Positions 1 through 6,485 of a stretch of DNA of 6,485 nucleotides are shown in pieces; the stretch's first letter is position 1; every line of letters starts with the position of its first letter. The translations under genes were made by a program, and so were the position numbers. Origin of the DNA: Bacteroidales bacterium (lineage in GTDB: Bacteria; Bacteroidota; Bacteroidia; Bacteroidales; JAADGE01); the NCBI GenBank assembly GCA_026987795.1, contig JALSMF010000446.1, positions 1 to 6,485 of the forward strand, written 5' to 3'. The notes beneath the pieces are model-generated. The model saw only the letters and a program-made list of their open reading frames with translations, searched no databases and was not told the origin of the DNA.

Positions 1-53
1 ACAAGTGCATAAATTCTTCTAAATTTGTACAGTTTATATTTTGCAACTGCCCG

Positions 54-2519
54 ATGCCGGAAAATCCCGAATTAAAATTAGCCGAAAAATTTGTTCAATA
101 TACAAACAAAAATATTTTCCTTACCGGAAAAGCCGGAACGGGAAAAACAACCTTTCTCAAAAATCTGAGATTTAAAACCGTTAAACGAACAATCGTTGTT
201 GCACCTACCGGAGTAGCTGCAATTAATGCAGGCGGTGTTACCATCCATTCCTTTTTTCAATTGCCTTTCGGACCTATAATTACCGAAAGGGTTGCCGGGC
301 ATAAAATTGAAAATCCGAATTTCAAACAAAGATTCAACAAGCAAAAAATAAACATTATCAAAACATTGGATTTGCTTGTTATCGACGAAATTTCAATGGT
401 AAGAGCCGATATTTTGGATGCAATTGACGAAACTTTAAGAAAATACAGAAATTGTTTTTTGCCTTTCGGCGGTGTGCAACTGTTGATGATAGGCGACCTT
501 CAACAACTTGCACCGATCGTTAAACAAGAAGAAATGCACCTGTTAAGTCCGTATTACAAATCAATGTATTTCTTTAACAGCAAGGCACTTAACGAAACAA
601 ACTTTATTACCGTAGAGCTGAAACATATTTACCGGCAACAGGATAATACCTTCATAAAAATTCTTAATGAAATAAGAAACGACGAACTGACAAAGAAATC
701 GTACGACTTGCTGCACGAACGATATATTCCTGATTTTAAACCGCCGGATAAAAGCGGATATATAACGCTGACAACGCATAACAATTCGGCAAACGTCATT
801 AATCAAGCAAAGCTGAAAGAATTAAAAGGAAAAACACACAAATTTCAGGCAACAGTACAAGGTACATTTTCGGAATATGCCTACCCCGCCGATTTTGATT
901 TGGAACTGAAAATAGGGGCACAAGTGATGTTCGTAAAAAATGACAGCTCGTACGAAAAGCGTTATTTTAACGGTAAAATAGGCATAATTACCGGTTTCGA
1001 AGAAAATACGATTACCGTAAAATGCGAAAATGATTTTGAAGAAATTGATACCGGCAGGGAAACATGGGAAAACATCAGATACAAAATAAATAAAGAAACC
1101 GGTAAAATTGAAGAAGAAGTTATCGGCTCGTTTACACAATTTCCGCTGCGATTGGCGTGGGCAATTACCATACACAAAAGCCAGGGCTTAACTTTTGAAA
1201 AAGCCGTAATTGATGCCGCCGCTGCTTTTGCTCACGGGCAAACTTACGTGGCTTTAAGCCGATGCAAAACATTGGAAGGTTTGGTTTTAAGCTCCCGAAT
1301 ATCCGAAAGTGCAATTATTTGCGACGACGAAGTTTACAGTTTCACAAAAAAAACAGAAAAAAATCCGCCCGACGAAAATGTTTTAAAAAATGCAATTCAC
1401 GAATATCAAAAAGAACTTATTAACGAACTATTTAACTACAAGCAACTTACATACAGATTCTCTGTTTTTGAAAAAACTTTAAAAGCATATTCCGGAAATT
1501 TTACCGGAAATCTCGAAAGCATAATTTCGGAAATTAAACAAAAAACTTTACCGAGAATTTCGGGAATTGCACTGAATTTTCTGAAAGAAGTTTCCTCGAA
1601 ATTAAAAGAAAATCCGGATGCCGAAAAAAATGAAAACTTACAAGAACGCTTAAAAAAAGCTGCCGATTATTTTACCGATTTTCTGAATACCGAACTAATC
1701 GAGAAAATTAAAAACGCAAGTTTTGAAACCGATAATACCGCCGTTCAAAAATCGGTTGACGAAAATTTGAATGTCGTTGACGAAATTTTAACCGTAAAAT
1801 TAAAATGTCATGCCGTTTGCCGGGCCGGTTTTAACATAAAAGATTTTATTGATGCAAAGGCAAAAGCCGTATTAACACAAAAAACAAAACGAAAAACACA
1901 ATTTAAAGTAAAAGAAACGGCAACCAAGCATCCCGAATTGTATTATCAACTAAAACAATGGCGTGAAAGCCAAGCCGAATATCTTGACGCAAAATTGTAC
2001 ATGATACTGTCAAATAAATCGATGCAGCAAATTGCCGATAAACTGCCGGTTACTACAAAACAACTGAAAAACATTTCCGGTATCGGCAAAGCAAAAATTT
2101 CGCAATTCGGGGCGGATATTATTTCAATCGTTTCCGACTATATTACCGATAATCATATTGAACCACCCGAAGATGAACCCGAAATAATAAAAATTCCGAA
2201 AAAAAGAACTTGGGAAATTACTTATGAATTATACAAAGAAGGCAATACGCCCGAAGAAATTGCCCGAATAAGAAAATTCACCCTTCAAACCATCGAAAAT
2301 CATCTCGGAAGATATATTGAAAACGGCGAATTGGAAATTCGAGAATTTATGAAAAACGAAACGATTGAATTAATCAAAGATTATTTTGAAAAAAATCCCG
2401 AAAAAACTTTATCGGAAGCCAAAAACAACCTGCCGGAAGAAATAAGCTGGTCGCAGCTCAAAATGGTTCAACATTATTCGGTGTTTTTAAAGAATAATTC
2501 CGAACTTGATTCACAATAA
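54..2519 (+). CDS. Pif1/RecD-like SF1 DNA helicase with HRDC and helix-turn-helix tail
   Basis: Predicted ATP-dependent DNA helicase (superfamily 1B, Pif1/RecD-like, expected 5'-3' polarity), probably cytoplasmic and acting in DNA repair or replication. Visible motifs: Walker A GKAGTGKTT (residues 25-33), motif Ia APTGVAA (50-56), Walker B LLVIDEISM (107-115), motif III around GDLQQLAP (147-154), YRQ (193-195), an SH3-like stretch LKIGAQVMFVKND with YFNGKIG (285-310), motif V ITIHKSQGLTFE (371-382) and motif VI YVALSR (398-403). Residues about 622-700 look like an HRDC domain (ISGIGKAKISQFG, 674-686). Residues about 715-760 form a helix-turn-helix (NTPEEIA...TIENHLGRYI), as in RecQ-type C-termini. 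Residues 430-620 are charged and lysine-rich without a recognised domain. All helicase motifs are intact. The frame is open to the left edge, but the codons before 54 spell an unhelicase-like cysteine-containing stretch, and PENPELKLAEKF fits the usual start of this family. No Shine-Dalgarno is visible. It is convergent with, and functionally unrelated to, the redox operon. Family certain; cellular role inferred. Confidence 0.93.
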   Translation: MPENPELKLAEKFVQYTNKNIFLTGKAGTGKTTFLKNLRFKTVKRTIVVAPTGVAAINAGGVTIHSFFQLPFGPIITERVAGHKIENPNFKQRFNKQKINIIKTLDLLVIDEISMVRADILDAIDETLRKYRNCFLPFGGVQLLMIGDLQQLAPIVKQEEMHLLSPYYKSMYFFNSKALNETNFITVELKHIYRQQDNTFIKILNEIRNDELTKKSYDLLHERYIPDFKPPDKSGYITLTTHNNSANVINQAKLKELKGKTHKFQATVQGTFSEYAYPADFDLELKIGAQVMFVKNDSSYEKRYFNGKIGIITGFEENTITVKCENDFEEIDTGRETWENIRYKINKETGKIEEEVIGSFTQFPLRLAWAITIHKSQGLTFEKAVIDAAAAFAHGQTYVALSRCKTLEGLVLSSRISESAIICDDEVYSFTKKTEKNPPDENVLKNAIHEYQKELINELFNYKQLTYRFSVFEKTLKAYSGNFTGNLESIISEIKQKTLPRISGIALNFLKEVSSKLKENPDAEKNENLQERLKKAADYFTDFLNTELIEKIKNASFETDNTAVQKSVDENLNVVDEILTVKLKCHAVCRAGFNIKDFIDAKAKAVLTQKTKRKTQFKVKETATKHPELYYQLKQWRESQAEYLDAKLYMILSNKSMQQIADKLPVTTKQLKNISGIGKAKISQFGADIISIVSDYITDNHIEPPEDEPEIIKIPKKRTWEITYELYKEGNTPEEIARIRKFTLQTIENHLGRYIENGELEIREFMKNETIELIKDYFEKNPEKTLSEAKNNLPEEISWSQLKMVQHYSVFLKNNSELDSQ

Positions 2520-2538
2520 AAATAAGGACTTCGGTATA

Positions 2539-2571
2539 ACTCTCGGTGTGTCTTTGAGACACGCCGAGAGT
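2539..2571. terminator. Strong hairpin between convergent genes, probable transcript 3' end
   Basis: A near-perfect inverted repeat: left arm CTCTCGGTGTGTC (2540-2552) and right arm GACACGCCGAGAG (2558-2570) around loop TTTGA. A flanking A-T pair (2539/2571) extends the stem to 14 pairs, and a further T-A pair can close the loop to 3 nt. It lies 20 bp after the helicase stop and 26 bp beyond the stop of the minus-strand membrane gene, as expected for a shared terminator. The one imperfect pair is a U-G wobble in the + transcript but an A-C mismatch in the - transcript, so the structure is stronger for the helicase mRNA. No immediate run of T follows on either strand, so it is not a canonical intrinsic terminator. 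It could instead be an mRNA 3' stabiliser or a dispersed palindromic repeat. Confidence 0.6.
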
Positions 2572-2596
2572 AGGATGAATTTTGTTAACGATATAA

Positions 2597-3646
2597 TTAT
2601 TTTACTTTTTTCAAAGCATCAAAATACATTGCAAAGGAGCGATATAAAAAATGAGTCCATTTCCCGAAAGGAACAATAATTAATGCCCATTGCACTAAAA
2701 CCGTAAGATGAATAAGGTACATCCAAAGATTGTTTTCAATTAAATCGACATCAATAAAAATTCTGACAATAAAAGCCGTTAAACCCATTAAGAATAACCA
2801 AATTACAAAAAACCAATCACTCGGATGGGCATGTCGAGCCAATTCTTTTGATTTTTTTACCCTTTCGTACATAAAAATAAAAGTAACGACAAAAATAACG
2901 GCACTTTCGACATACCCGAGCCAAATAATAAATGTACTTTCGGTACCTAACCAATCCAAAACAACGGTTGTAAACAGCAATGACAAATAGCCGATTACCA
3001 AAATTAAATGTTCGAACCAACGCAGCTGATTATCATCACAGCCCAATGCCCGTTTTTGTGTAAACATGTGGACAATAAGCTCCCAAATTTTCTTAAAATA
3101 AGTTACGAACTTGACTTTTACCCCCGCTTTAACAATCGTAAAATACCACATTCGGATAATATTCGGAAGCAAAATAAAGGCAAAAACTCCGGCAATGGAG
3201 AACATTTCAAAATAATGACCGAGATGCATAATTTTTTCGGTATCAAAATTTTCATAAGAACCGAAACCGATAACGGCGGCAATTACAAGCAAGAAAAATG
3301 TAATACTCACGGGTAAAGATTTATACAACAAGCCGGAAAGTTTAGTCCAGTCATATTTTGCCGTAAGCCAACGCCTTAATGTCATCATCAACTCACCCGG
3401 AAATGCCTGACGCGGGCAAGTTTCGCTGCATTCGCCGCAATAGTAACACAACCAGGGTTTCAAAGAGGTTTTTAAATTTTCTTCCAATCCCAATACACTG
3501 AATCTGACCATTTCTCGCGGAAAAGAATCATCCTCTGTCGAAAGCGAACAAACAGCCGTGCAATGTCCGCAATTATAGCAGGCATTCGTATCAAACGCAC
3601 CGTATTTTTTTAATTCATCGGTAAATTTCGGATTTATTTTAGCCAT
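2597..3646 (-). CDS. QmoC-like membrane subunit: HdrC-type ferredoxin fused to HdrE/NarI-like cytochrome b
   Basis: 349-residue predicted membrane anchor passing electrons between cytoplasmic Fe-S clusters and membrane quinone. Residues 1-100 form an HdrC-like domain with two [4Fe-4S] motifs: C23-X2-C26-X2-C29-X3-C33 and C67-X2-C70-X2-C73-X3-C77-P. The usual proline after the first motif is a serine. Residues about 110-335 hold six hydrophobic segments (roughly 111-129, 146-166, 212-231, 243-260, 277-298, 306-327), with no signal peptide. Histidines near membrane segments (H141, H144, H193, H213, H313, H332) are candidate haem b ligands. The HdrC-HdrE fusion is the architecture of QmoC in the Qmo complexes of sulfate reducers and green sulfur bacteria. 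The ATG at 3646 overlaps the end of the upstream winged-helix gene by 8 bp, suggesting translational coupling, and GAAAG just upstream is at best a weak ribosome binding site. It is last in the operon, after two HdrA-like genes. Architecture is clear; quinone use and direction of electron flow are inferred. DsrM/NarI-type anchors are more distant alternatives. Confidence 0.85.
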   Translation of the reverse strand: MAKINPKFTDELKKYGAFDTNACYNCGHCTAVCSLSTEDDSFPREMVRFSVLGLEENLKTSLKPWLCYYCGECSETCPRQAFPGELMMTLRRWLTAKYDWTKLSGLLYKSLPVSITFFLLVIAAVIGFGSYENFDTEKIMHLGHYFEMFSIAGVFAFILLPNIIRMWYFTIVKAGVKVKFVTYFKKIWELIVHMFTQKRALGCDDNQLRWFEHLILVIGYLSLLFTTVVLDWLGTESTFIIWLGYVESAVIFVVTFIFMYERVKKSKELARHAHPSDWFFVIWLFLMGLTAFIVRIFIDVDLIENNLWMYLIHLTVLVQWALIIVPFGKWTHFLYRSFAMYFDALKKVK

Positions 3647-3941
3647 TTTCTTTCAATTTATAATAAAAATATTCGTCCATATCGTCAATTCCGTCAACTT
3701 CAACAAAACCGTATTTTAATAAAGACATTAAAAAATACAAAACCTTGTCTTTCGGCATATTAAGTTCTTCCGAAAGATCCGGAACCGTCTTTTTTTTGTC
3801 TTTTAATGCTTTTAATATTTCCTTTTTTGTTCTGACAAAAAATTTCAAATTATCTTTTACGGCTTGAGGAACTTGCCGTTTTTCCTTCATTATTAATACT
3901 GTTTTTTTATTCCCGACACCCATAATTTTAACTTTTACCAT
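3639..3941 (-). CDS. Small winged-helix (wHTH) protein inside the redox operon
   Basis: 100-residue basic protein (83 if started at M18) that I cannot assign to a named family. Residues about 38-97 read as a winged helix: helix KKEILKALKDKK (39-50), helix TVPDLSEELNM (52-62), recognition-type helix KDKVLYFLMSLLKYGFV (64-80), then a short wing ending in EYFYYKL (90-96). There is no membrane segment, cysteine cluster or ligand domain. It may be a transcription regulator of the operon or a structural accessory of the complex; the sequence does not decide. It sits 7 bp after the HdrA-like stop and overlaps the membrane-subunit start by 8 bp, so it is almost surely co-transcribed. Start is uncertain: ATG at 3941 has AGGAAG about 11 bases upstream, but its first codons lie in a TTTAACTT-type repeat. 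ATGs at 3923 (M7) and 3890 (M18, preceded by an A-rich stretch typical of Bacteroidota starts) are alternatives, and the conserved-looking part begins after M18. That it is a gene: confident; function: open. Confidence 0.7.
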   Translation of the reverse strand: MVKVKIMGVGNKKTVLIMKEKRQVPQAVKDNLKFFVRTKKEILKALKDKKKTVPDLSEELNMPKDKVLYFLMSLLKYGFVEVDGIDDMDEYFYYKLKENG

Positions 3942-3955
3942 TTAACTTTTAACTT
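3927..3955. repeat. Three copies of TTTAACTT at an operon junction
   Basis: The octamer TTTAACTT (AAGTTAAA on the coding strand) occurs at 3927-3934, 3941-3948 and 3948-3955, the last two sharing a base. The array covers the end and stop of the HdrA-like gene, the 7 bp gap, and the first codons of the winged-helix gene if that starts at 3941. It is short and AT-rich, so chance or replication slippage is possible; an operator or a leader element is only a speculation. Confidence 0.5.
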
Positions 3956-5877
3956 CCTGCTAAAACACTTATCATACTTTCAATTTCAATATCGGTAAAC
4001 CCGTCCATATCAATTGAATTGCTTTCGCAAACCGGAAGACACATTCCGCAACCTTTACAAACCGAAGGATTAATTTCGGCAATATCTTTTCCGTTTTCTT
4101 TAATCATGCTTATCGCATCGAAAGGACACGCTTCGGCACATTTTCCGCACCAAACACAAGTTTCTTTATCAACTTTTGCAATAATCGGTTCAAGCGACAA
4201 TTCGCCTTTGTTAACAATAGAATACGATTTTGCCGCTGCCGATAATGCCGAATTCATTGATTCCATAATATTTTTCGGTCCTTGGCAGGCACCGGCAATG
4301 GTAACGCCGTCAATAACGGTTTCAACCGGACGCAATTTCATGTGAATTTCATTATAAAAACGGTCTCTGCCTTTCGGAATTTTTAACACATCGCCTATGC
4401 TGCAATCATTTCTCGGCTCCATTCCGGTAACGAGAACAACCAAATCGGCATCAACATCAATTTCGCTTCCGCCGGTAAGAATGTCTTCAATTTTAACATT
4501 GGTTTTTCCGTTCAGTTTAGTAACTTCCGGCGGGTCGTATTCATAAGATTGAAGAAAAATATCGCCCAAACGCGATGCTTCATCATAAATAACTTCCTGT
4601 TTTCCGTAAGTCCGAATGCCTCTGTTAAAATGAAAACTGTGTATATCTTTATATTTTTTATGCGTAAGAATTGAAGTATAAAGTGTTGCAGTACAACAAT
4701 ATCGTGAGCAATATTTATTATTTCCGTCAACTTGGCGACTTCCTACGCAATAGATATATGCAATATCTTTGATTTCCTTTCCTTTATAAACCAGTTTGTC
4801 ATCACACATATTAATTATACGCCGAAATTGAGGCAGCGTAACCACATTTCCTATTCCCCAGCCAAACTCGCCTTCTTTGGGTTGATAAGGATCAAAACCG
4901 GTAGCTGCCAAAATTGAGCCGACCGTTAAATCCAATACTTCTTCTTTTTGTGAAAAATCAATACTCGAACAAACTTTTTCGCACTCTCCGCAACGCGTAC
5001 AATTTTTGTTATCAATTGTCGGTTTTTGAGGATATTCGCTGTCATAATTTCTGTAAATTGCCTTCCGTTTTGTTATATTGAAATTAAAATCATCATCAAC
5101 TTCAACGGGGCAAACTTCAATTGCTTTCAACAGTTCATCACGATTACATTCGTTTTTTATAAAACGCGGCGTAATTTTAACTTGAATTTTAAAATTTCCG
5201 ATACTGCCGCTCTTTTTTATCACTTCCGCACCCGTAAAAAGCGTAACGTTCGGATGCTCGTGAATTTTTTCATACAAATGCGTTACCAATTCTTTTCCTG
5301 TTTCATCCGCTCCGCAAAGATAATCCAATTGTGAAATTCTGCCGCCTACAAAATGCTCTCTTTCAATTAAATAAACCTGTATTCCGAGGTCTGCAAGTTC
5401 TTTGGCAGCACGCATTCCGGCAACACCGGCACCCAATACGGCAATTGACTTTTGTGCTTTAACTTCAATCGGCTTTAAAGAAACCGATTCTTTAACTCGG
5501 GCTATGGCAGCTTTTACAATTTTTATTGCTTTTTCCGTTGCACCGATTTTATCGTCGGAATGTGCCCAAGAAACTTGTTCGCGAATATTGGCATGAACAT
5601 AATTGTATTTATTTAAACCGCCGCGTTCGGCTACGGCACTGAATGTGGGATAATGTAATTTCGGAGAACAAGATGCGACAACCAATCCGTCAAGTTGCTT
5701 TTTAGAAATATCATCGGAAATTTGCTTTTGACTTGAATCAGCACAAGCAAACATGGTATCAAGGGAAATTTCGACACCTTCAATGTCTTTTACGGCTTCT
5801 CTGACTTTATTTACGTCAACATAATCTGAAATATTCCCGCCGCAATGACAAATATATACGCCTATTTTACTTTTCAT
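3949..5877 (-). CDS. HdrA-like FAD/iron-sulfur oxidoreductase (Qmo/Hdr-type)
   Basis: 642 residues, close to methanogen HdrA length, and carrying its domains in order. The N-terminal domain (1-135) has C10 and C12 (ICHCGGN), C45 and C70 (ASCSPKLHYPTF). A thioredoxin-reductase-like FAD domain follows, with dinucleotide motif GAGVAG (149-154), IER (171-173) and GGR (178-180). An inserted ferredoxin domain lies at about 238-310. A second FAD half carries the HdrA cluster motif C377-X12-C390-X3-C394-C395 and a closing AGACQGPKNIMES (528-540). The C-terminal ferredoxin has two complete motifs (C574/577/580/584 and C607/610/613/617). In the inserted ferredoxin the first motif keeps only C244 and C256, while the second (C293/296/299/303) is complete, so one cluster there is probably lost. 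Unlike Desulfovibrio-type QmoB there is no MvhD-like tail. Predicted cytoplasmic electron-transfer flavoprotein working with the neighbouring QmoA-like and QmoC-like proteins. ATG 5877 fits the usual start just before IGVYICHCG; the upstream region is A-rich without a clear Shine-Dalgarno. CoM-CoB is not expected as substrate in a bacterium, and the real one is unknown. Confidence 0.92.
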   Translation of the reverse strand: MKSKIGVYICHCGGNISDYVDVNKVREAVKDIEGVEISLDTMFACADSSQKQISDDISKKQLDGLVVASCSPKLHYPTFSAVAERGGLNKYNYVHANIREQVSWAHSDDKIGATEKAIKIVKAAIARVKESVSLKPIEVKAQKSIAVLGAGVAGMRAAKELADLGIQVYLIEREHFVGGRISQLDYLCGADETGKELVTHLYEKIHEHPNVTLFTGAEVIKKSGSIGNFKIQVKITPRFIKNECNRDELLKAIEVCPVEVDDDFNFNITKRKAIYRNYDSEYPQKPTIDNKNCTRCGECEKVCSSIDFSQKEEVLDLTVGSILAATGFDPYQPKEGEFGWGIGNVVTLPQFRRIINMCDDKLVYKGKEIKDIAYIYCVGSRQVDGNNKYCSRYCCTATLYTSILTHKKYKDIHSFHFNRGIRTYGKQEVIYDEASRLGDIFLQSYEYDPPEVTKLNGKTNVKIEDILTGGSEIDVDADLVVLVTGMEPRNDCSIGDVLKIPKGRDRFYNEIHMKLRPVETVIDGVTIAGACQGPKNIMESMNSALSAAAKSYSIVNKGELSLEPIIAKVDKETCVWCGKCAEACPFDAISMIKENGKDIAEINPSVCKGCGMCLPVCESNSIDMDGFTDIEIESMISVLAGS

Positions 5878-5901
5878 CTGTTTATTTTTAAAATCACCAA
5901 T

Positions 5902-6485
5902 TTATACTTCAACCGTTTTCTTTGCAATGTGCCTGATATAATTTGCCGCTTCGCTTGATGCGGCTCCGCCGGAAAGTATCGAATCCGGAATATCCATAGG
6001 AGCCGATGCAACGCCGGCAACAAATACGCCCTCAATACTTGTCATTGCCGGACTTTCAAGCGGATTAGCTTGCGAAACATAATTGAACGGGTCTAATTCC
6101 AATTTTCTGTTTGTAAAAAGTTGTGTAATTCCTTCATTAGGCAAAATTCCCACTGAAAGGACAACCATGTCATGTTCGGTTTCGGTAACTTTTCCGGTAT
6201 TAATATCTTCATATCTGAGAATAAGATTGCCGTCTTCCTTTTCGGTAATTTTTGCAACTTTCCCTTTTACGTATTCAACACCCATGGATTGTGCCTGTGC
6301 ATAAAATTCATTAAATCCTTTTCCGAAAGCCCTGATATGCAAATAGTAAAGTGTTATATCAGCCATCGGTAACGCACCCATAAGCAGTTGTGCCTGTTTT
6401 GTGGAATACATACAACATACTTGCGAACAAATCGGTGTTCCCACGGTCTTATCTCGTGAACCCGTGCAAAGAACATAAGCAATAT
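5902..6485 (-). CDS. HdrA/QmoA-like flavoprotein, C-terminal part (5' end outside window)
   Basis: The frame is open to the right edge and runs to TAA at 5902, giving about 193 residues of the C-terminal half of an HdrA-type FAD protein. It starts inside the HdrA cluster motif: YVLCTGSRD, then CSQVCC, spaced C-X12-C-X3-CC exactly as in the neighbouring 642-residue protein. It continues through the FAD/NAD fold (MVVLSVGILPNEG) and the closing segment GVFVAGVASAPMDIPDSI, then ends at KKTVEV. There is no C-terminal ferredoxin, which is the QmoA arrangement rather than full HdrA. An in-frame GTG at 6444 is not the start, because the cluster motif's first cysteine lies upstream of it. The N-terminal dinucleotide motif must lie outside the window. 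The next gene starts 24 bp downstream, so both are likely one transcript. Predicted role is flavin-based electron transfer with the larger paralogue. Family firm; QmoA assignment by context and missing tail. Confidence 0.88.
   Translation of the reverse strand, partial: IAYVLCTGSRDKTVGTPICSQVCCMYSTKQAQLLMGALPMADITLYYLHIRAFGKGFNEFYAQAQSMGVEYVKGKVAKITEKEDGNLILRYEDINTGKVTETEHDMVVLSVGILPNEGITQLFTNRKLELDPFNYVSQANPLESPAMTSIEGVFVAGVASAPMDIPDSILSGGAASSEAANYIRHIAKKTVEV

Noticed and set aside
33..43. Bacteroidota-type -7 promoter element (TAnnTTTG) upstream of the helicase
   Set aside because: The sequence TATATTTTG has one base too many between TA and TTTG, and no TTG-type -33 element lies at a suitable distance upstream, so I do not call a promoter.
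1..53. Extension of the helicase to the left edge
   Set aside because: The frame is open, but the codons give a cysteine- and phenylalanine-rich stretch unlike helicase N-termini, and residue 1 at base 54 already matches the usual family start.
822..1175. Open frame of about 117 codons antisense to the helicase
   Set aside because: It lies wholly within the strongly supported helicase frame, its product resembles no protein family, and it has no start signals. The other antisense frames, such as 78-344, 561-806, 3008-3316, 4019-4345 and 5026-5334, are rejected for the same reason.
3949..5877. Naming the 642-residue protein QmoB
   Set aside because: Desulfovibrio-type QmoB has an MvhD-like C-terminal domain. 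This protein ends after its second C-terminal cluster and is collinear with HdrA, so only a family-level name is given.
5902..6444. GTG at 6444 as the start of a complete 180-residue protein
   Set aside because: The frame stays open upstream to the window edge and there encodes YVLCTGSRD, the first half of the HdrA cluster motif, so this is an internal codon of a larger gene.
2597..6485. True CoM-CoB heterodisulfide reductase of a methanogen
   Set aside because: There is no HdrB or HdrD catalytic subunit, and the neighbouring helicase is of a bacterial, Bacteroidota-like type. The similarity reflects family membership, not the methanogenic substrate.

Overview
This is an AT-rich bacterial window with four complete protein genes and one gene cut by the right edge. 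The organism is most likely a member of the Bacteroidota, probably an anaerobic Bacteroidales-type lineage. Three things suggest this: a Pif1/RecD-like helicase with an HRDC and helix-turn-helix tail, an arrangement I associate with that phylum; A-rich start regions with little Shine-Dalgarno signal; and TAA as the stop codon of every gene whose end is in the window. The phylum is inferred from these traits, not from any database comparison.

Layout. Bases 54-2519 (+ strand) encode the 821-residue helicase. Bases 2520-2596 are a short convergent intergenic stretch holding a strong hairpin. From 2597 to the right edge, everything is one tight minus-strand gene set. In transcription order it holds an HdrA/QmoA-like flavoprotein (C-terminal part only, 5902-6485), a full-length HdrA-like flavin/iron-sulfur protein (3949-5877), a small winged-helix protein (3639-3941), and a membrane protein that fuses an HdrC-like two-cluster ferredoxin to an HdrE/NarI-like cytochrome b domain (2597-3646). 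Gaps are 24 bp and 7 bp, followed by an 8 bp overlap, so these genes are probably one operon whose promoter lies beyond the window.

How the genes work together. Two HdrA-type flavoproteins plus an HdrC-HdrE fusion is the composition of the Qmo (quinone-interacting membrane-bound oxidoreductase) complex. The inferred job is electron exchange between a soluble partner and the membrane quinone pool through flavin, a chain of [4Fe-4S] clusters and haem b. It is not a textbook Qmo. The larger flavoprotein ends after its C-terminal ferredoxin domain and has no MvhD-like tail. Its inserted ferredoxin domain has lost the cysteines for one of its two clusters. A winged-helix gene sits inside the operon. 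No HdrB-type CCG subunit is visible, so the electron donor or acceptor cannot be read from this window.

I see no RNA genes, CRISPR array, insertion sequence or prophage sequence. The only gene-free stretches are short: 1-53, 2520-2596 and the small operon gaps.
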